Source: JANQSS01 sp965249735 (GTDB lineage: Bacteria; Bacteroidota; Bacteroidia; Chitinophagales; Saprospiraceae). Taken from it: a stretch of DNA of 64,000 nucleotides. Shown here piece after piece: positions 7,827-17,901 of this stretch (position 1 is the stretch's first letter; each line of letters begins with the position of its first letter). Where the stretch lies: the NCBI GenBank assembly GCA_965249735.1, contig CBDFMS010000023.1:434001-498000 (forward strand), in the 5' to 3' direction. The notes under the pieces were generated by a model, which worked only from the letters and a program-made list of their open reading frames with translations, had not been told where the DNA came from and did no database searches. Position numbers and translations under genes: made by a program.

Positions 7827-9989
7827 TTATTTTATTATTTTTTGTACGGAACGGCGAACACCATTGGTTATAATCAAATGGTACATACCCCCTGGTAAAT
7901 CTTCTGTTTTCAAAGAACCGCTTAAATAGCTCATATCTTTTTCAACCAAATGCACTATGGCATCCATTCCCTTTACATCTACAAGACGAACCGAGACTAA
8001 GCCCTTCCAGTTATTTTCAATTTCATAGTTCAATTCATCTTTTACCGGGTTCGGAAAAACATTTAATTTTCCAAATGCCTCCATACTTTGATTTCGGACG
8101 CCCACCACATTTTGATTTTCATAGGCTCCCATATCTACTTGACCTAATCTGGGAGAACCTTCAATATCCGTTGCAGGCGCGCCGGCAGCAATTCCGGTAT
8201 TGACGCAAGGACTATTGTCGAGTAAATGCTGATCGGTAAATGGCTCCACAAAGAGTGGGTCGGTCGCATTAAGATCATTTGTATTGGTAAAAATCATATC
8301 CAGACTATTATCCGTACTTAAATTTCCTCCGTTGGACACCACATTGGCGGCTCCTAATTCTACTTCATAATTGAGTCCATCGGGGTTTGACAAAATCGTA
8401 TTTTGAATATGCAGATCGCCGGATGCTGTTGCATCTTGAACCCAGGTAGCCAGACCAGCCCCTATAAATGCCGCGTTGTTGACAAGCGTTGAATTGATCA
8501 TGGAAGATTCAGTGTGAATACTGTCGCTTGTATTAAATGAAATCGCCCCCCCGATACCGTCTACATTTAAAACAAGATTAAATGAGATGAGCGTATTGCT
8601 CATGTCAAGATTACTGTTGCTCATATTAATGGCACCTGCTTGCTCTACCGAAGTATTTAGCAATATGGTGGTATTACTTAGATTTAATAGAGGAAGCGGT
8701 TTTAAGCTTAGCGGTTCATTGTCACCACTCATGGCAATGGCTCCGCCAATTTCGGCCGAGTTCTCTTCAAAGTAACTGTTATTAATATTAATGATTGAAC
8801 TGTCATTTTGGCTATAGATCGCACCCCCGGTGGACGAATTATTTTCCAGGAATTCACAGTGTTCGACTTGCGTGGTTGCTCCGAAGGCATTAGAGATGGC
8901 CCCGCCTGTATTTACAGATGAATTTATTCTGAAGGTACAGTCAGTAATCATACCTATTGATTGGTCATCATAACATCCAATTGCACCTCCCCAGGTCGCT
9001 CGATTATTTTCAAATTCACAATTTGACACATAAACTGTAATAACCGGATTCGTTTCATCCGAATTACGAATTTGTACAGCTCCACCTGAAGAAGACAATG
9101 CTGTATTGCGAAGAAACGAACAATTAATGATGGCTGATGGTGTTTCAGTGTTGTAAATGGCACCACCTCGACTGTCCAGTGCTGAATTATCCATAAAAAC
9201 GCAACTATCTATTAAGGCGCCGCTCGCTGTGTTATTATAAATAGCCCCAGCTAAATTTTCTGCCACGTTGTTGGAAAAGCTGCAATGTTTTATTGTCCCT
9301 GTCCTGGAATTCATATAAATACAACCTCCTGAACGTCCTCTGTTTCGATCAAATGAGCAATTGGTAATCGAAATACCACTTGCACCTGTTCCACGCGGAT
9401 ACAAAGCTGCGCCAAAATATCCGTAGTTCTGAGTGAACGAGCAGTTACGAATGGTTGGAGCACCATAAGTGAGTATACCTCCTCCGCGTCGATCATCCCC
9501 CGAACCGGCAGCAGGTTCCGTGTTACCATTTCTAAATGTTATACCATCAATAAGGGTCGTCGAAGTAATAGTGTCCGTCAACCACATGACATGCCTTGAA
9601 TTATCACCTCGATTCATAATAAAATCATCGTCGATATCATCACCATTATGATCACCTGACAAAATTGTTTCGTTCGTTAGCCAATCTCGTTGGCTTAAAT
9701 CAGTTTCTGTACCGTTAAAGCCTCCATACAATTCGATATCTGTCAAGAATTGAAAGTATGCGTCAACCGTATCCCCGTCAATCGCAGGCGTATATGTACC
9801 GGCTGCAATCCAGACTCGATCACCGATGGAAGCATTTGATAAAGCTGATTGAAGATTGGTATAAGCATCACTCCATGAAGTTCCGTCATTTGCTCCTGTG
9901 GCAGCATGGTTTACAAAGACCTGAGCCATAGAAAACTGAGGAAGGCACCAGATAATTACAATCAAACTGAGTAAAAATAAATTTTTCAT
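7827..9989 (-). CDS. Secreted right-handed beta-helix protein with T9SS sorting domain
   Basis: The start is placed at the ATG at 9989, where a clean signal peptide begins (MKNLFLLSLIVIIWCLPQFS, cleavage after AQ). A start at 10022 would add 11 basic residues. The mature protein opens FVNHAATGANDGTSWSDAYT, the usual start of choice-of-anchor/beta-helix proteins. About 20 turns of a parallel beta-helix follow, with recurring GGAIYN, GGAI and 'NCSFxxN' units (about residues 120-560). The C-terminus has VFPNPVKDEL and ends GGMYHLIITNGVRRSVQKII, a type A T9SS sorting domain. Likely a surface adhesin or polysaccharide-active protein; no catalytic site is evident. It lies 55 bp downstream of the T9SS protease on the same strand. 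Confidence 0.85.
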   Translation of the reverse strand: MKNLFLLSLIVIIWCLPQFSMAQVFVNHAATGANDGTSWSDAYTNLQSALSNASIGDRVWIAAGTYTPAIDGDTVDAYFQFLTDIELYGGFNGTETDLSQRDWLTNETILSGDHNGDDIDDDFIMNRGDNSRHVMWLTDTITSTTLIDGITFRNGNTEPAAGSGDDRRGGGILTYGAPTIRNCSFTQNYGYFGAALYPRGTGASGISITNCSFDRNRGRSGGCIYMNSRTGTIKHCSFSNNVAENLAGAIYNNTASGALIDSCVFMDNSALDSRGGAIYNTETPSAIINCSFLRNTALSSSGGAVQIRNSDETNPVITVYVSNCEFENNRATWGGAIGCYDDQSIGMITDCTFRINSSVNTGGAISNAFGATTQVEHCEFLENNSSTGGAIYSQNDSSIININNSYFEENSAEIGGAIAMSGDNEPLSLKPLPLLNLSNTTILLNTSVEQAGAINMSNSNLDMSNTLISFNLVLNVDGIGGAISFNTSDSIHTESSMINSTLVNNAAFIGAGLATWVQDATASGDLHIQNTILSNPDGLNYEVELGAANVVSNGGNLSTDNSLDMIFTNTNDLNATDPLFVEPFTDQHLLDNSPCVNTGIAAGAPATDIEGSPRLGQVDMGAYENQNVVGVRNQSMEAFGKLNVFPNPVKDELNYEIENNWKGLVSVRLVDVKGMDAIVHLVEKDMSYLSGSLKTEDLPGGMYHLIITNGVRRSVQKIIK

Positions 9990-10044
9990 AATTTTCTTTT
10001 TGGGAATTTTCAATACACTCAATATAATGCTTTTCTATATCAAG

Positions 10045-11226
10045 TTAGATTTTTATTAATTTTTTTATACTTATCCCATCCCTTTGAGCAATCCGAATAT
10101 AATAGACTCCATTTTCAAGAAGTTTTATGAACTCCAGGTTCGCATGGCCGGCAACCTGCGTAATTTCGGAATCATACAATAAGGCACCTGATGAGTTAAA
10201 AAGTGTTATCCGGGCATTGGCTGGTACATTTCTCAGGTATACAACACCGGATGTGGGATTGGGATACATGACAACGTCTTGAATCCAAGTTAATTCTTCA
10301 ACTGACGAGGCACTATCCTGTTGGCATTCCAACAAATCGGAATTCAAAAAGTGATACATTTCAATCTGAAGCAATTGCTCGGGAGAAAAATGATCCCGGC
10401 AATTCTTCCTTGAATAAGACATTAAATTTCCCGTATCAGGATCATATGGCATTTCATTTGGATCAAGAATCGTACCGGTATATACACATGAAGAGTTGAC
10501 AATATCTGAAGATAATCGCGGGTCTGCCGGTGTATCACAAAATAGGTCGCCCGAAGAAGTGCAGTTCGAGCCATTTACCAACTCTACACCATGGCTGGTT
10601 GAATGTGTGTGCAAGAGAGAAAATAAATGCCCGAGCTCATGGGCAAGTGTGCTACCATTCGTTGAGCAACCATTATCCATAATGAGCCGCTGCTTAATAT
10701 CATAATTGTAGGCATATCCGCAAAGATCATCTCCATTTTCCCGTTGCAAAATGGGAGCAAAGTAAATATTGATTGCACCGGATTGATCATGTATATCGCA
10801 AATCGTTTCATCCACATTTTTTATGAACGTGACATAATTATTATCAAAAATATAGTTTACCCGGCCGCAATGTATAAATTCAATGTTCGATCCTTCAAAC
10901 AAATTATTCACGATCTCCAACTCATTAAATACGTGAATAGAATCTATTGCAAATGCCCCATTATTCGCCGCTATGATGTGGAATTTTATTGGAACATAAT
11001 CGTAAAATGATGCATGCGAAAATTGCATATTTTGCGCTTCATCAATCAATCTTCTTGTTGAATGTTGCTCCTCAAAATCAACTCCACAAACGGCGACAGT
11101 TTGTCCGAATATAGATGGCTGAACAATGGCGAAAATGCCAGCGATGATTATGGATTTGAATATAGATGATTTCACAATGTCATCGAAGTTTAGATGGTAC
11201 GGAAATTGCTTGAATTCGTTTAGCAA
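10045..11226 (-). CDS. T9SS-secreted zinc metalloprotease, M43 (pappalysin/cytophagalysin)-like
   Basis: A 393-residue metzincin. The zinc site is HELGH (H196, E197, H200) with a third ligand H206. The usual Gly between the second and third His is Ser here. NLMSYS supplies the Met-turn, and CDTPADPRL with FSPEQLLQIEMY are typical of the M43 group. The signal region is probably the hydrophobic stretch at about 21-42 (ending FGQ), preceded by an unusually long n-region, so the start is uncertain. The C-terminus (VVMYPNPTSGVVYLRNVPA to the end, GVYYIRIAQRDG then IKKLIKI) is a T9SS type A sorting domain. Probably a secreted protein-degrading enzyme. Confidence 0.85.
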   Translation of the reverse strand: MLNEFKQFPYHLNFDDIVKSSIFKSIIIAGIFAIVQPSIFGQTVAVCGVDFEEQHSTRRLIDEAQNMQFSHASFYDYVPIKFHIIAANNGAFAIDSIHVFNELEIVNNLFEGSNIEFIHCGRVNYIFDNNYVTFIKNVDETICDIHDQSGAINIYFAPILQRENGDDLCGYAYNYDIKQRLIMDNGCSTNGSTLAHELGHLFSLLHTHSTSHGVELVNGSNCTSSGDLFCDTPADPRLSSDIVNSSCVYTGTILDPNEMPYDPDTGNLMSYSRKNCRDHFSPEQLLQIEMYHFLNSDLLECQQDSASSVEELTWIQDVVMYPNPTSGVVYLRNVPANARITLFNSSGALLYDSEITQVAGHANLEFIKLLENGVYYIRIAQRDGISIKKLIKI

Positions 11227-11494
11227 TTTAATAAAAAGTAATGAAACAAGATTGCCACTTGAAATGTAGAATCTGAATGGATCCGCCCTACGTCTTTCAA
11301 ATTCCGATAATTCGTAGTCCGGTCAAGAATCACTGACCAAAATCATCTCTACAAATTACTTTTATCATTCATTTAGATCTGACATCATATTATCTATGTA
11401 GAAACGTTTATTGCTAATCAATGCTGCAGATACACAATCAAAATATAGTGCGGCCTGAAGGTCAATATTTGAAAACACCCTCAAAAAACACAAC

Positions 11495-13369
11495 ATGACT
11501 GACTCTAAAAAGAAGCGTTATTCCAAGCTACCTAAGCAACTGCGACTTATCATACAGAAAGCCAATGAAATGGAGCTGGAATGGCAGAAAGAACTTGATA
11601 AAGTGCACCCCATCTACAACAAAAGTGGGCGTAATCTAGTGCATTACCTTGCTTTTCGTTCGTTTGATATCGATGAATTGCAAGCTGAACTGAGAGACCT
11701 GGGACTTCCCTCTTTGACCAATATAGAAGGGCATGTGATGAGAAGCTTGATCAATCTGCATCAAATTCTTGAATCACTTGCCGGCAAAAAAATCACCTTG
11801 GGGGCCAAGGGCTATATCACTGTTAAAAAAAGTGATAAAGTACTCCGAAAAAACGCGAAATTACTTTTTGGATACCGGTCCAAAAAGAGAAGTACACGCA
11901 TCATGGTTACGTTGCCCAATACTGCAGCTCCGGATGTAAAATTTGTCAACAAACTGATTAAATCAGGAATGAATTGTGCTCGAATTAATTGTGCCCATGA
12001 CGATGTTGACACATGGACCCATATGATTGAAAATGTGAAGTCAGAGAGCTTGAAACTTAAGCGTAAATGTAAAATAGCGATGGACCTTTCCGGACCAAAA
12101 TTACGCACTGGCGCTATGATCGAAGGGCCCAAAGTCATTCACATCAAGCCCAAGCGCGATGATCGTGGAAATGTCATTCAACCTGCCTGGATTTGGATAG
12201 CACCTCCTGATATTATGCCACCACCAAATGTTGATATACCCGTCATGTTGCCCGTCGATGAGCGATTATTTTCTAAAATAAAGCGAGACAGCAAGATATC
12301 TTTCGTTGATTCAAGGGGCAAAAAATGTAAAATATTCATCGAACGTAAAGAAGGCAAAGGTATGTGGGGATTATGCACATCTTCTGCCTATCTCGAAACG
12401 GGCACAGCAATTACGCTCAAACATTACAAACAAAGTGGACGTGAAAAAAGTCGTATTGGCGAAATTCTTCCAAAACAGCAGTTTATCACCCTTTTTACAG
12501 GGGATACGTTGTTGTTGCACAAAGACACCAGACCTGGCGAAACAACACAATATAATGACGATGGCCGCTGTATTGCTCCAGCTCATATTGCATGCACGCT
12601 ACCTCAGATATTTAATGATGTAAAAGCAGGCGAACCTATCTTTTTTGACGATGGTAAAATCGAAGGTGTCATTGAACAAGTTTCGCCTGAAGAGCTTAAG
12701 GTTAAGATTTTGCTGGCCAAGGACAAAGGTTCCAAACTCAAAGCAGATAAAGGAATAAATCTTCCCGAAAGTAAATTAAATGTACCTGGCCTAACCAACA
12801 AAGATTTAGTCGATCTCAATTTCGTGGCCGGTCACGCTGATGTGATTAATTATTCTTTTGTGAATAGTTCAGATGACGTCAAATCGTTGCAAAAAATATT
12901 AAATAAAAAAGAATCTAAGGCAGGCATAATTCTCAAAATAGAAACACAGCAAGCCTTCAATAGACTGCCGTCCATATTACTCACAGCCATGCGTACACAC
13001 CCTGTTGGTGTCATGATTGCTCGTGGTGATTTAGCCATCGAGATCGGATGGAAGAACTTTCCTACGATCCAACAAGAAATTATGCGCATATGCGAAGCGG
13101 CTCACATTCCGGATATCTGGGCTACGCAAGTCCTCGAATCACTAGCCAAAAAAGGCACCCCTTCCAGGGCAGAAATTACGGATGCGGCCATGGCGCAACA
13201 AGCCGAATGCGTCATGCTCAACAAAGGGTATTATATTCTGAAAGCCGTAAAAATGCTAGATAAAATATTACGTCGAATGCAGCGATTTCAGCAAAAATCC
13301 GCCGTCGTATTGCCGAAACTTGACAAAGCACATAAACTTCACTTATCGCATCGTGCCTTTGATGTGTGA
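11495..13369 (+). CDS. Pyruvate kinase-like protein with N-terminal extension and no C-terminal allosteric domain
   Basis: A 624-residue protein. Residues 1-125 form a helical extension absent from ordinary pyruvate kinase. The catalytic barrel starts at about 128 (STRIMVTLPNTAA). Kept features are ARINCAH (for NFSHG), DLSGPKLRTG (for DTKGPEIRTG), the catalytic Lys in LKIET, the metal-ligand Asp in ARGDLAIEIG, ATQVLESL and PSRAEITDAA. The usual LSGETA is LNKGYY. A B-domain-like insert, longer than usual, sits between about 200 and 425. The chain ends soon after the barrel, so the PK C-terminal effector domain is missing. It may be a true but unregulated kinase or act on another enolpyruvate. 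No cofactor genes are nearby. Confidence 0.8.
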   Translation: MTDSKKKRYSKLPKQLRLIIQKANEMELEWQKELDKVHPIYNKSGRNLVHYLAFRSFDIDELQAELRDLGLPSLTNIEGHVMRSLINLHQILESLAGKKITLGAKGYITVKKSDKVLRKNAKLLFGYRSKKRSTRIMVTLPNTAAPDVKFVNKLIKSGMNCARINCAHDDVDTWTHMIENVKSESLKLKRKCKIAMDLSGPKLRTGAMIEGPKVIHIKPKRDDRGNVIQPAWIWIAPPDIMPPPNVDIPVMLPVDERLFSKIKRDSKISFVDSRGKKCKIFIERKEGKGMWGLCTSSAYLETGTAITLKHYKQSGREKSRIGEILPKQQFITLFTGDTLLLHKDTRPGETTQYNDDGRCIAPAHIACTLPQIFNDVKAGEPIFFDDGKIEGVIEQVSPEELKVKILLAKDKGSKLKADKGINLPESKLNVPGLTNKDLVDLNFVAGHADVINYSFVNSSDDVKSLQKILNKKESKAGIILKIETQQAFNRLPSILLTAMRTHPVGVMIARGDLAIEIGWKNFPTIQQEIMRICEAAHIPDIWATQVLESLAKKGTPSRAEITDAAMAQQAECVMLNKGYYILKAVKMLDKILRRMQRFQQKSAVVLPKLDKAHKLHLSHRAFDV

Positions 13370-13390
13370 CGCGATAATCGCTGATCGACG

Positions 13391-14437
13391 TTAAGGAAGA
13401 GATTTCTTTTCTTTTTTTCTCTGTTCCTTCATTAATTGTTTTTCCTGCTTTTTAAAATAGCGACGGAACAAGAAGTTTTCGCGCATCGCCTCCATATTTT
13501 CGGTAAATAGCTCCGTGCCATTATTTAAGTTCTCCATTGTCAATTTTAGATCCGTAGCTATGGTAGAGTCTTTCAAAATAGCCCCGACTAATCCTTCGTT
13601 TAAATTGACTTCATCGATGATTAGTTTTAATTCACTTGTCGTTGACATCAGATCCTTACTGGACTGCTCCAGGTTGTTCAGTATTGGATTTGTTCGCTCA
13701 CGCACCAGGGTATCCAAACTTTGTGTGATCTTGTTAATTTGTTGTTCAAATGTTGTATCGTGTAATAAATAACCCAATACGCCTTTTCCCTCATCAATTT
13801 TTTTCAAACTCGTCTGAAACTGGTCAGAAAGCATATTCAGATGTCGCGTCGTGCGTCTTAAGTTGGCCATGGATAAACGCAAATTAGCCGCCATGAGCGA
13901 GTCATTAATAAGGGCATAAAGACTGCCTTTACCTTCATTGATATCCTGGACGATTTCGAGTAGGTTATAACTCAAAAGAGCAATATTTTCATTGGTCTGA
14001 CTCAATCGCACCATCATGTCCTCTGTTTTAACCCGCGAATAAGAACTGATCACATCACCATCTTCGACAGACTCAGGACCGCCTTCTCCGGGACTTATAT
14101 TGACAATCATATTTCCAACTAATCCGTCTGATCCAATACTGGCTACCGCATCTTTCTTCAAAAACTCCTTCACCTTTCGTTCCAGCACCATATCTACACG
14201 CAAGGTTGAATCATTCACAATGACAATATCCCGGACACTGCCAACATTAATGCCGGCGTATCGAACATTATTACCCGGTTTTAATCCATTTACATTATGG
14301 AAGATCGAACTCAATTGAAAGGTGGACCCAAATAAATTTTCCTGACTCCCGATATTGTAGACCGCAAACATAAACACCAACAATGTCGCTAAAACAAAAA
14401 ATCCTAATCGGGTAATATTTCTCTTTTCCTTTTTCAT
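13391..14437 (-). CDS. MCE-domain protein, MlaD type
   Basis: A 348-residue periplasmic lipid-binding subunit of an MCE transporter. One N-terminal membrane helix (about 10-28) precedes a single MCE domain (about 38-118) with the characteristic VNGLKPGNNVRYAGINVGSV. A long coiled-coil-like, Asn/Leu-rich helical tail follows (about 140-325), and the chain ends in a strongly basic KKQEKQLMKEQRKKEKKS. It is the last gene of an MlaE-MlaF-MlaD operon; its start ATGA overlaps the ATPase stop by 4 bp. The complex is expected to move phospholipids or other lipids between the inner and outer membranes. Confidence 0.9.
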   Translation of the reverse strand: MKKEKRNITRLGFFVLATLLVFMFAVYNIGSQENLFGSTFQLSSIFHNVNGLKPGNNVRYAGINVGSVRDIVIVNDSTLRVDMVLERKVKEFLKKDAVASIGSDGLVGNMIVNISPGEGGPESVEDGDVISSYSRVKTEDMMVRLSQTNENIALLSYNLLEIVQDINEGKGSLYALINDSLMAANLRLSMANLRRTTRHLNMLSDQFQTSLKKIDEGKGVLGYLLHDTTFEQQINKITQSLDTLVRERTNPILNNLEQSSKDLMSTTSELKLIIDEVNLNEGLVGAILKDSTIATDLKLTMENLNNGTELFTENMEAMRENFLFRRYFKKQEKQLMKEQRKKEKKSLP

Positions 14438-15234
14438 GATTGACGTGCTTGAACTTCTTTAAAAAAAGCTTTTATTTTTGGATCGTTCGATTTTGAGAGT
14501 TCTTTATAGGTGCCTTCGGCATAATTAATTCCATCGATCAGAATAATCATCCGATTAGAAATTACCCGACTACAGTCCATATCATGGGTAATGATTAATG
14601 AGGCTGTATTAAAATCACGTTGAATTTTCAATATGAGTTGGATAATCTCATTGGACGTGATGGGGTCTAACCCACTGGTGGGCTCATCATATAAAATAAT
14701 TTTTGGACGAAGGATCAATGTCCGTGCCAATGCCACACGTCGTTGCATCCCTCCGGAAAGTTCAGCTGGAAGCAAATCAATTGCATACTCAAGGCCCACA
14801 TTTCTGAGTGCATCCCGAATCAGGTCTTCTTCATCAAAGCCTTTCATACGCTCTGCATGGCGCCGCAGTGGAAATTGTAAATTTTCTCGCACTGTCATGG
14901 AATCATACAAAGCACTGCCTTGAAATAAAAAGCCCACCTCCGTGCGTATCTCATCCAATTCATCATGATCCATGTCGGGAATGGATTTATCCAAAACAAA
15001 CACCTCTCCTTCATCTGCTTCTATAAGTCGAACCAGACATTTAATTAGTACTGATTTTCCGGAACCGGATTTTCCAAGGATGACCACATTTTCATTGGGA
15101 AACAAATCCATATCTACACCGCACAAAACGTGATTCGTCCCAAACGATTTTTTGAGACCCCGGATTCTAATTAGCGCGCGCCTTTCACCTCTATTTGAAA
15201 TTCCTGATGTGGCTATGTCACCTGCTATGGTCAT
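14434..15234 (-). CDS. MCE transporter ATP-binding protein, MlaF type
   Basis: A 266-residue ABC ATPase. It has Walker A GKSGSGKS, the signature LSGGMQRR, Walker B with the D-loop (ILYDEPTSGLDP) and the H-loop THD. The sequence GLKKSFGTNHVLCGVDMDLF near the start and the GLDP element are typical of MlaF. It sits 8 bp after the MlaE-type permease gene and overlaps the MlaD-type gene by 4 bp, which indicates translational coupling of the three subunits. Confidence 0.92.
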   Translation of the reverse strand: MTIAGDIATSGISNRGERRALIRIRGLKKSFGTNHVLCGVDMDLFPNENVVILGKSGSGKSVLIKCLVRLIEADEGEVFVLDKSIPDMDHDELDEIRTEVGFLFQGSALYDSMTVRENLQFPLRRHAERMKGFDEEDLIRDALRNVGLEYAIDLLPAELSGGMQRRVALARTLILRPKIILYDEPTSGLDPITSNEIIQLILKIQRDFNTASLIITHDMDCSRVISNRMIILIDGINYAEGTYKELSKSNDPKIKAFFKEVQARQS

Positions 15235-15242
15235 CTGAATGT

Positions 15243-16016
15243 TTAAATTTCATAAAATATATCAGCAATTAATACGGCAAGAAAATCGATAATGAACAAC
15301 AATAAACTGGCTAGCACCACAGCAGTATTCGCTGCCCGACCAACACCCTCAGTACCTTTTTTGGAATAATATCCTTTGTAGCATCCCACCAAACCGATGA
15401 CAAACCCAAAGAAGAACGTTTTAATCGTTGCCGGCATGAGATCACCAAAATCCAAGCCTTCGAAAACCAGGCTAAAATAAAGTTGCATACTCACATCCCC
15501 TTTGATATTCTCCACCAAAAAAGAACTGAAGAGTCCGATGGCATCTGCTGAAATCACTAATAAAGGAAGCATCAATGTGGTTGCCCAAATCCGGGTTACG
15601 ACCAGGTATTTAAATGGGTTGGTACCTGAAACTTCCATGGCATCAATTTGCTCCGTCACGCGCATCGATCCTAATTCTGCTCCAATACCGGAGGCGATTT
15701 TCCCTGCACAAATAAGTGCTGTAACCACCGGACCTATCTCTCTAATAATGGCAATACTAACCATCCGGGGCATATAAGAAACTGCTCCAAATTCCAGCAT
15801 AGTCGGTCTGACTTGCAAAGTCAGGACCAATCCCATAATAAATCCTGTTGTGAGCACAAGGAGTAAGGAATTTACACCTATGATAAAGCACTGACGAAGT
15901 AATTCTTTCAGTTCAAATGGCCGTTTAAAGGCCTCACGAAAAAAACGAATGGCAAACAGAGAAACACTACCCGTTTGGTCGAGGTAATTCAAAACCGTTT
16001 TGGAGATGCCGTTCAT
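15243..16016 (-). CDS. MCE transporter permease, MlaE type
   Basis: A 257-residue permease with five to six membrane helices and the MlaE signature EIGPVVTALICAGKIASGIG followed by AELGSMRVTEQIDAMEVSG in the middle of the chain (about 92-130). It is the first gene of the minus-strand operon MlaE-MlaF-MlaD. No MlaA, MlaB or MlaC gene is seen beside it, which is usual for Bacteroidota MCE systems. Confidence 0.92.
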   Translation of the reverse strand: MNGISKTVLNYLDQTGSVSLFAIRFFREAFKRPFELKELLRQCFIIGVNSLLLVLTTGFIMGLVLTLQVRPTMLEFGAVSYMPRMVSIAIIREIGPVVTALICAGKIASGIGAELGSMRVTEQIDAMEVSGTNPFKYLVVTRIWATTLMLPLLVISADAIGLFSSFLVENIKGDVSMQLYFSLVFEGLDFGDLMPATIKTFFFGFVIGLVGCYKGYYSKKGTEGVGRAANTAVVLASLLLFIIDFLAVLIADIFYEI

Positions 16017-16383
16017 AAGTCAATTTATCTCCTCTATACAACTAACGTGTCGCACAAGAGGTCATTTTCCATCCCATCTAACAAATGGGTGTTAAAGTTT
16101 TAAAACAAGGCCGACCGCTTCCTTTTATCAATGGAAGCGGAGACCATTGCAACTGACTTTTTCGTACATAAAAATGGGCATAACCGCATCAGCTGACGAC
16201 CTATTTGTCTTCGTCCTCAGTGCTGATTAATTCCTTTTACTAAATTCGATCTCCCTCATTCATAAACCTATGATAAAGGTTAATAATAGTGATGATTTAG
16301 ATCACTTCTCCGGCTTGTATACAGGCTTAATTTCGTATTCGACGAACGATAAATTATTAACCAAATTTCATAATATCTATTCT
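16017..16383. other. Intergenic region between divergent MCE operon and porin
   Basis: This holds the promoters of two divergent units. The only structure seen is an 8-bp hairpin, CCGCTTCC (16115-16122) with GGAAGCGG (16133-16140). The in-frame extension of the porin ORF upstream of 16384 is not signal-peptide-like and is treated as non-coding. No clear -7 box was identified. Confidence 0.5.
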
Positions 16384-17679
16384 ATGAAAAATAATATTTT
16401 AAGTTTCTTATTCCTGCTGGCGGCAACAGCAATTTACGCACAGGCCGGACACATCATGCAAGGAATAGGACCAGTGAATATGTCAATGGGTGGAGCTGCG
16501 ACAGCTCAACCGGTGGATATCAACGGCCCATTGCATTGGAACCCCGCTGCCATTTCTGTTTTTGATCAAAAAACCTTGTCTTTTAGCGCCGGGTTGTTCT
16601 TTTCTTCACCCGAATTATCTTCTACAGTACCGACGCCCAATGGGCCTTTTAGCGGTGTAACTGAAGATGACAGGGGAAGTTCAATCTTACCTTCAATAGC
16701 TATGGTCTTTGGAAAAGCAGAAAGCCCACACACTTTCGGTATTTCAGCTTTTGGCATTAGTGGATTTGGGGTGACTTTTCCGGAAAGCATGACAAACCCT
16801 ATCAACATGCCACAAAACATGGGCGGATTCGGACATATTGAATCTGATTACCAGGTATTGCAAGTTGGATTAACCTATGCCTATCAATTGAATGATTATT
16901 TGAGCATTGGTATAGCGCCAACGATTAACTACTCCGCACTCGAAATACAGCCCAATCCGCTGGCATCACCAAGTATGACATTGGGGTATCCAAACAGTGA
17001 ACAAGCCAGTGCTATAGGCTTTGGAGGGCAAGTTGGGATTTTCTTCAATTCTGCAAGTGGGCTTAAATTAGGTGCGTCCTACAAATCACCTCAGTTCTTC
17101 TCTGACTTTGATTTCGACAACACCTATCTCGATGGATCCGTGGCACCCAACATAAAATTCCAAATGGACTATCCCGCAATTTTCTCAGCAGGTATAGGTT
17201 ATTCAATTGATATGTTTGACCTGGCACTGGATTATCGATTTGTTGACTATGAAAATACCGCCGGATTTGAAAGGAGTGGTTGGACACCTACCGCCTCCGT
17301 AGCCGGATTTGGCTGGGAAAATATTTCAATCATATCTGCAGGTATCCAATTCAACGGAATCGAAAGCCTTCCATTGCGATTGGGATATACATATAGTTCT
17401 AACCCCATTACCGAAGATCTGGTCTTTTTCAATTCTCCTGCAACAGCAATAATAAAAAATGCATTCCAGTTTGGCGTAGGATATGAAGCCAGTGACAAAT
17501 TCACGGTAAATGCAACTTATCATTATGGTACCAGTGGCGGTTCAACTTCCGGACAATTACTGAACCCAATGTTAATCAATGAATCCGACCCACTCGGTAA
17601 AGTACCCGGTAGTGAAATCTCTTATGAAATGACGACTAGTATGGTCATGCTGGGGATTAATTACACGTTTATGAAATAG
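16384..17679 (+). CDS. Outer-membrane transporter, FadL/OmpP1/TodX family
   Basis: The ATG at 16384 is chosen because it starts a good signal peptide (MKNNILSFLFLLAATAIYAQ). An upstream in-frame ATG at 16270 would bury it 38 residues in. The mature protein starts AGHIMQGIGPVNMSMGGAA, close to the conserved FadL N-terminal hatch (GPVNxSMGGA), followed by HWNPAAIS. About 14 amphipathic strands follow with frequent Gly-Tyr and Phe, and the last strand ends SMVMLGINYTFMK. FadL-type barrels take up long-chain fatty acids and other hydrophobic molecules. An MCE lipid transporter lies immediately upstream on the other strand. Confidence 0.88.
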   Translation: MKNNILSFLFLLAATAIYAQAGHIMQGIGPVNMSMGGAATAQPVDINGPLHWNPAAISVFDQKTLSFSAGLFFSSPELSSTVPTPNGPFSGVTEDDRGSSILPSIAMVFGKAESPHTFGISAFGISGFGVTFPESMTNPINMPQNMGGFGHIESDYQVLQVGLTYAYQLNDYLSIGIAPTINYSALEIQPNPLASPSMTLGYPNSEQASAIGFGGQVGIFFNSASGLKLGASYKSPQFFSDFDFDNTYLDGSVAPNIKFQMDYPAIFSAGIGYSIDMFDLALDYRFVDYENTAGFERSGWTPTASVAGFGWENISIISAGIQFNGIESLPLRLGYTYSSNPITEDLVFFNSPATAIIKNAFQFGVGYEASDKFTVNATYHYGTSGGSTSGQLLNPMLINESDPLGKVPGSEISYEMTTSMVMLGINYTFMK

Positions 17680-17713
17680 TTTGTTTGGTTGATAAGTTGC
17701 TAATGGATTTTTA

Positions 17714-17743
17714 GCCATCCGCTTCCTTGCGGATGGCTTTTTT
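17714..17743 (+). terminator. Intrinsic terminator of the FadL-type gene
   Basis: GCCATCCGC (17714-17722) and GCGGATGGC (17729-17737) form a perfect 9-bp stem with a 6-nt loop, followed by TTTTTT. It begins 35 bp after the stop codon. Confidence 0.88.
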
Positions 17744-17901
17744 ATTGTACAGAATGATGACCAAAATCATGTTATTCCACGACGGTTCTCATTGATTTTA
17801 AAATCCTTATGGCTTAATATATTGATGCGATGGTCTATAGCATCATAGCAACTTAAAGCGTCGTCAGGTAGCTCTGGTGATTTGATTGTAGACATGCACA
17901 C

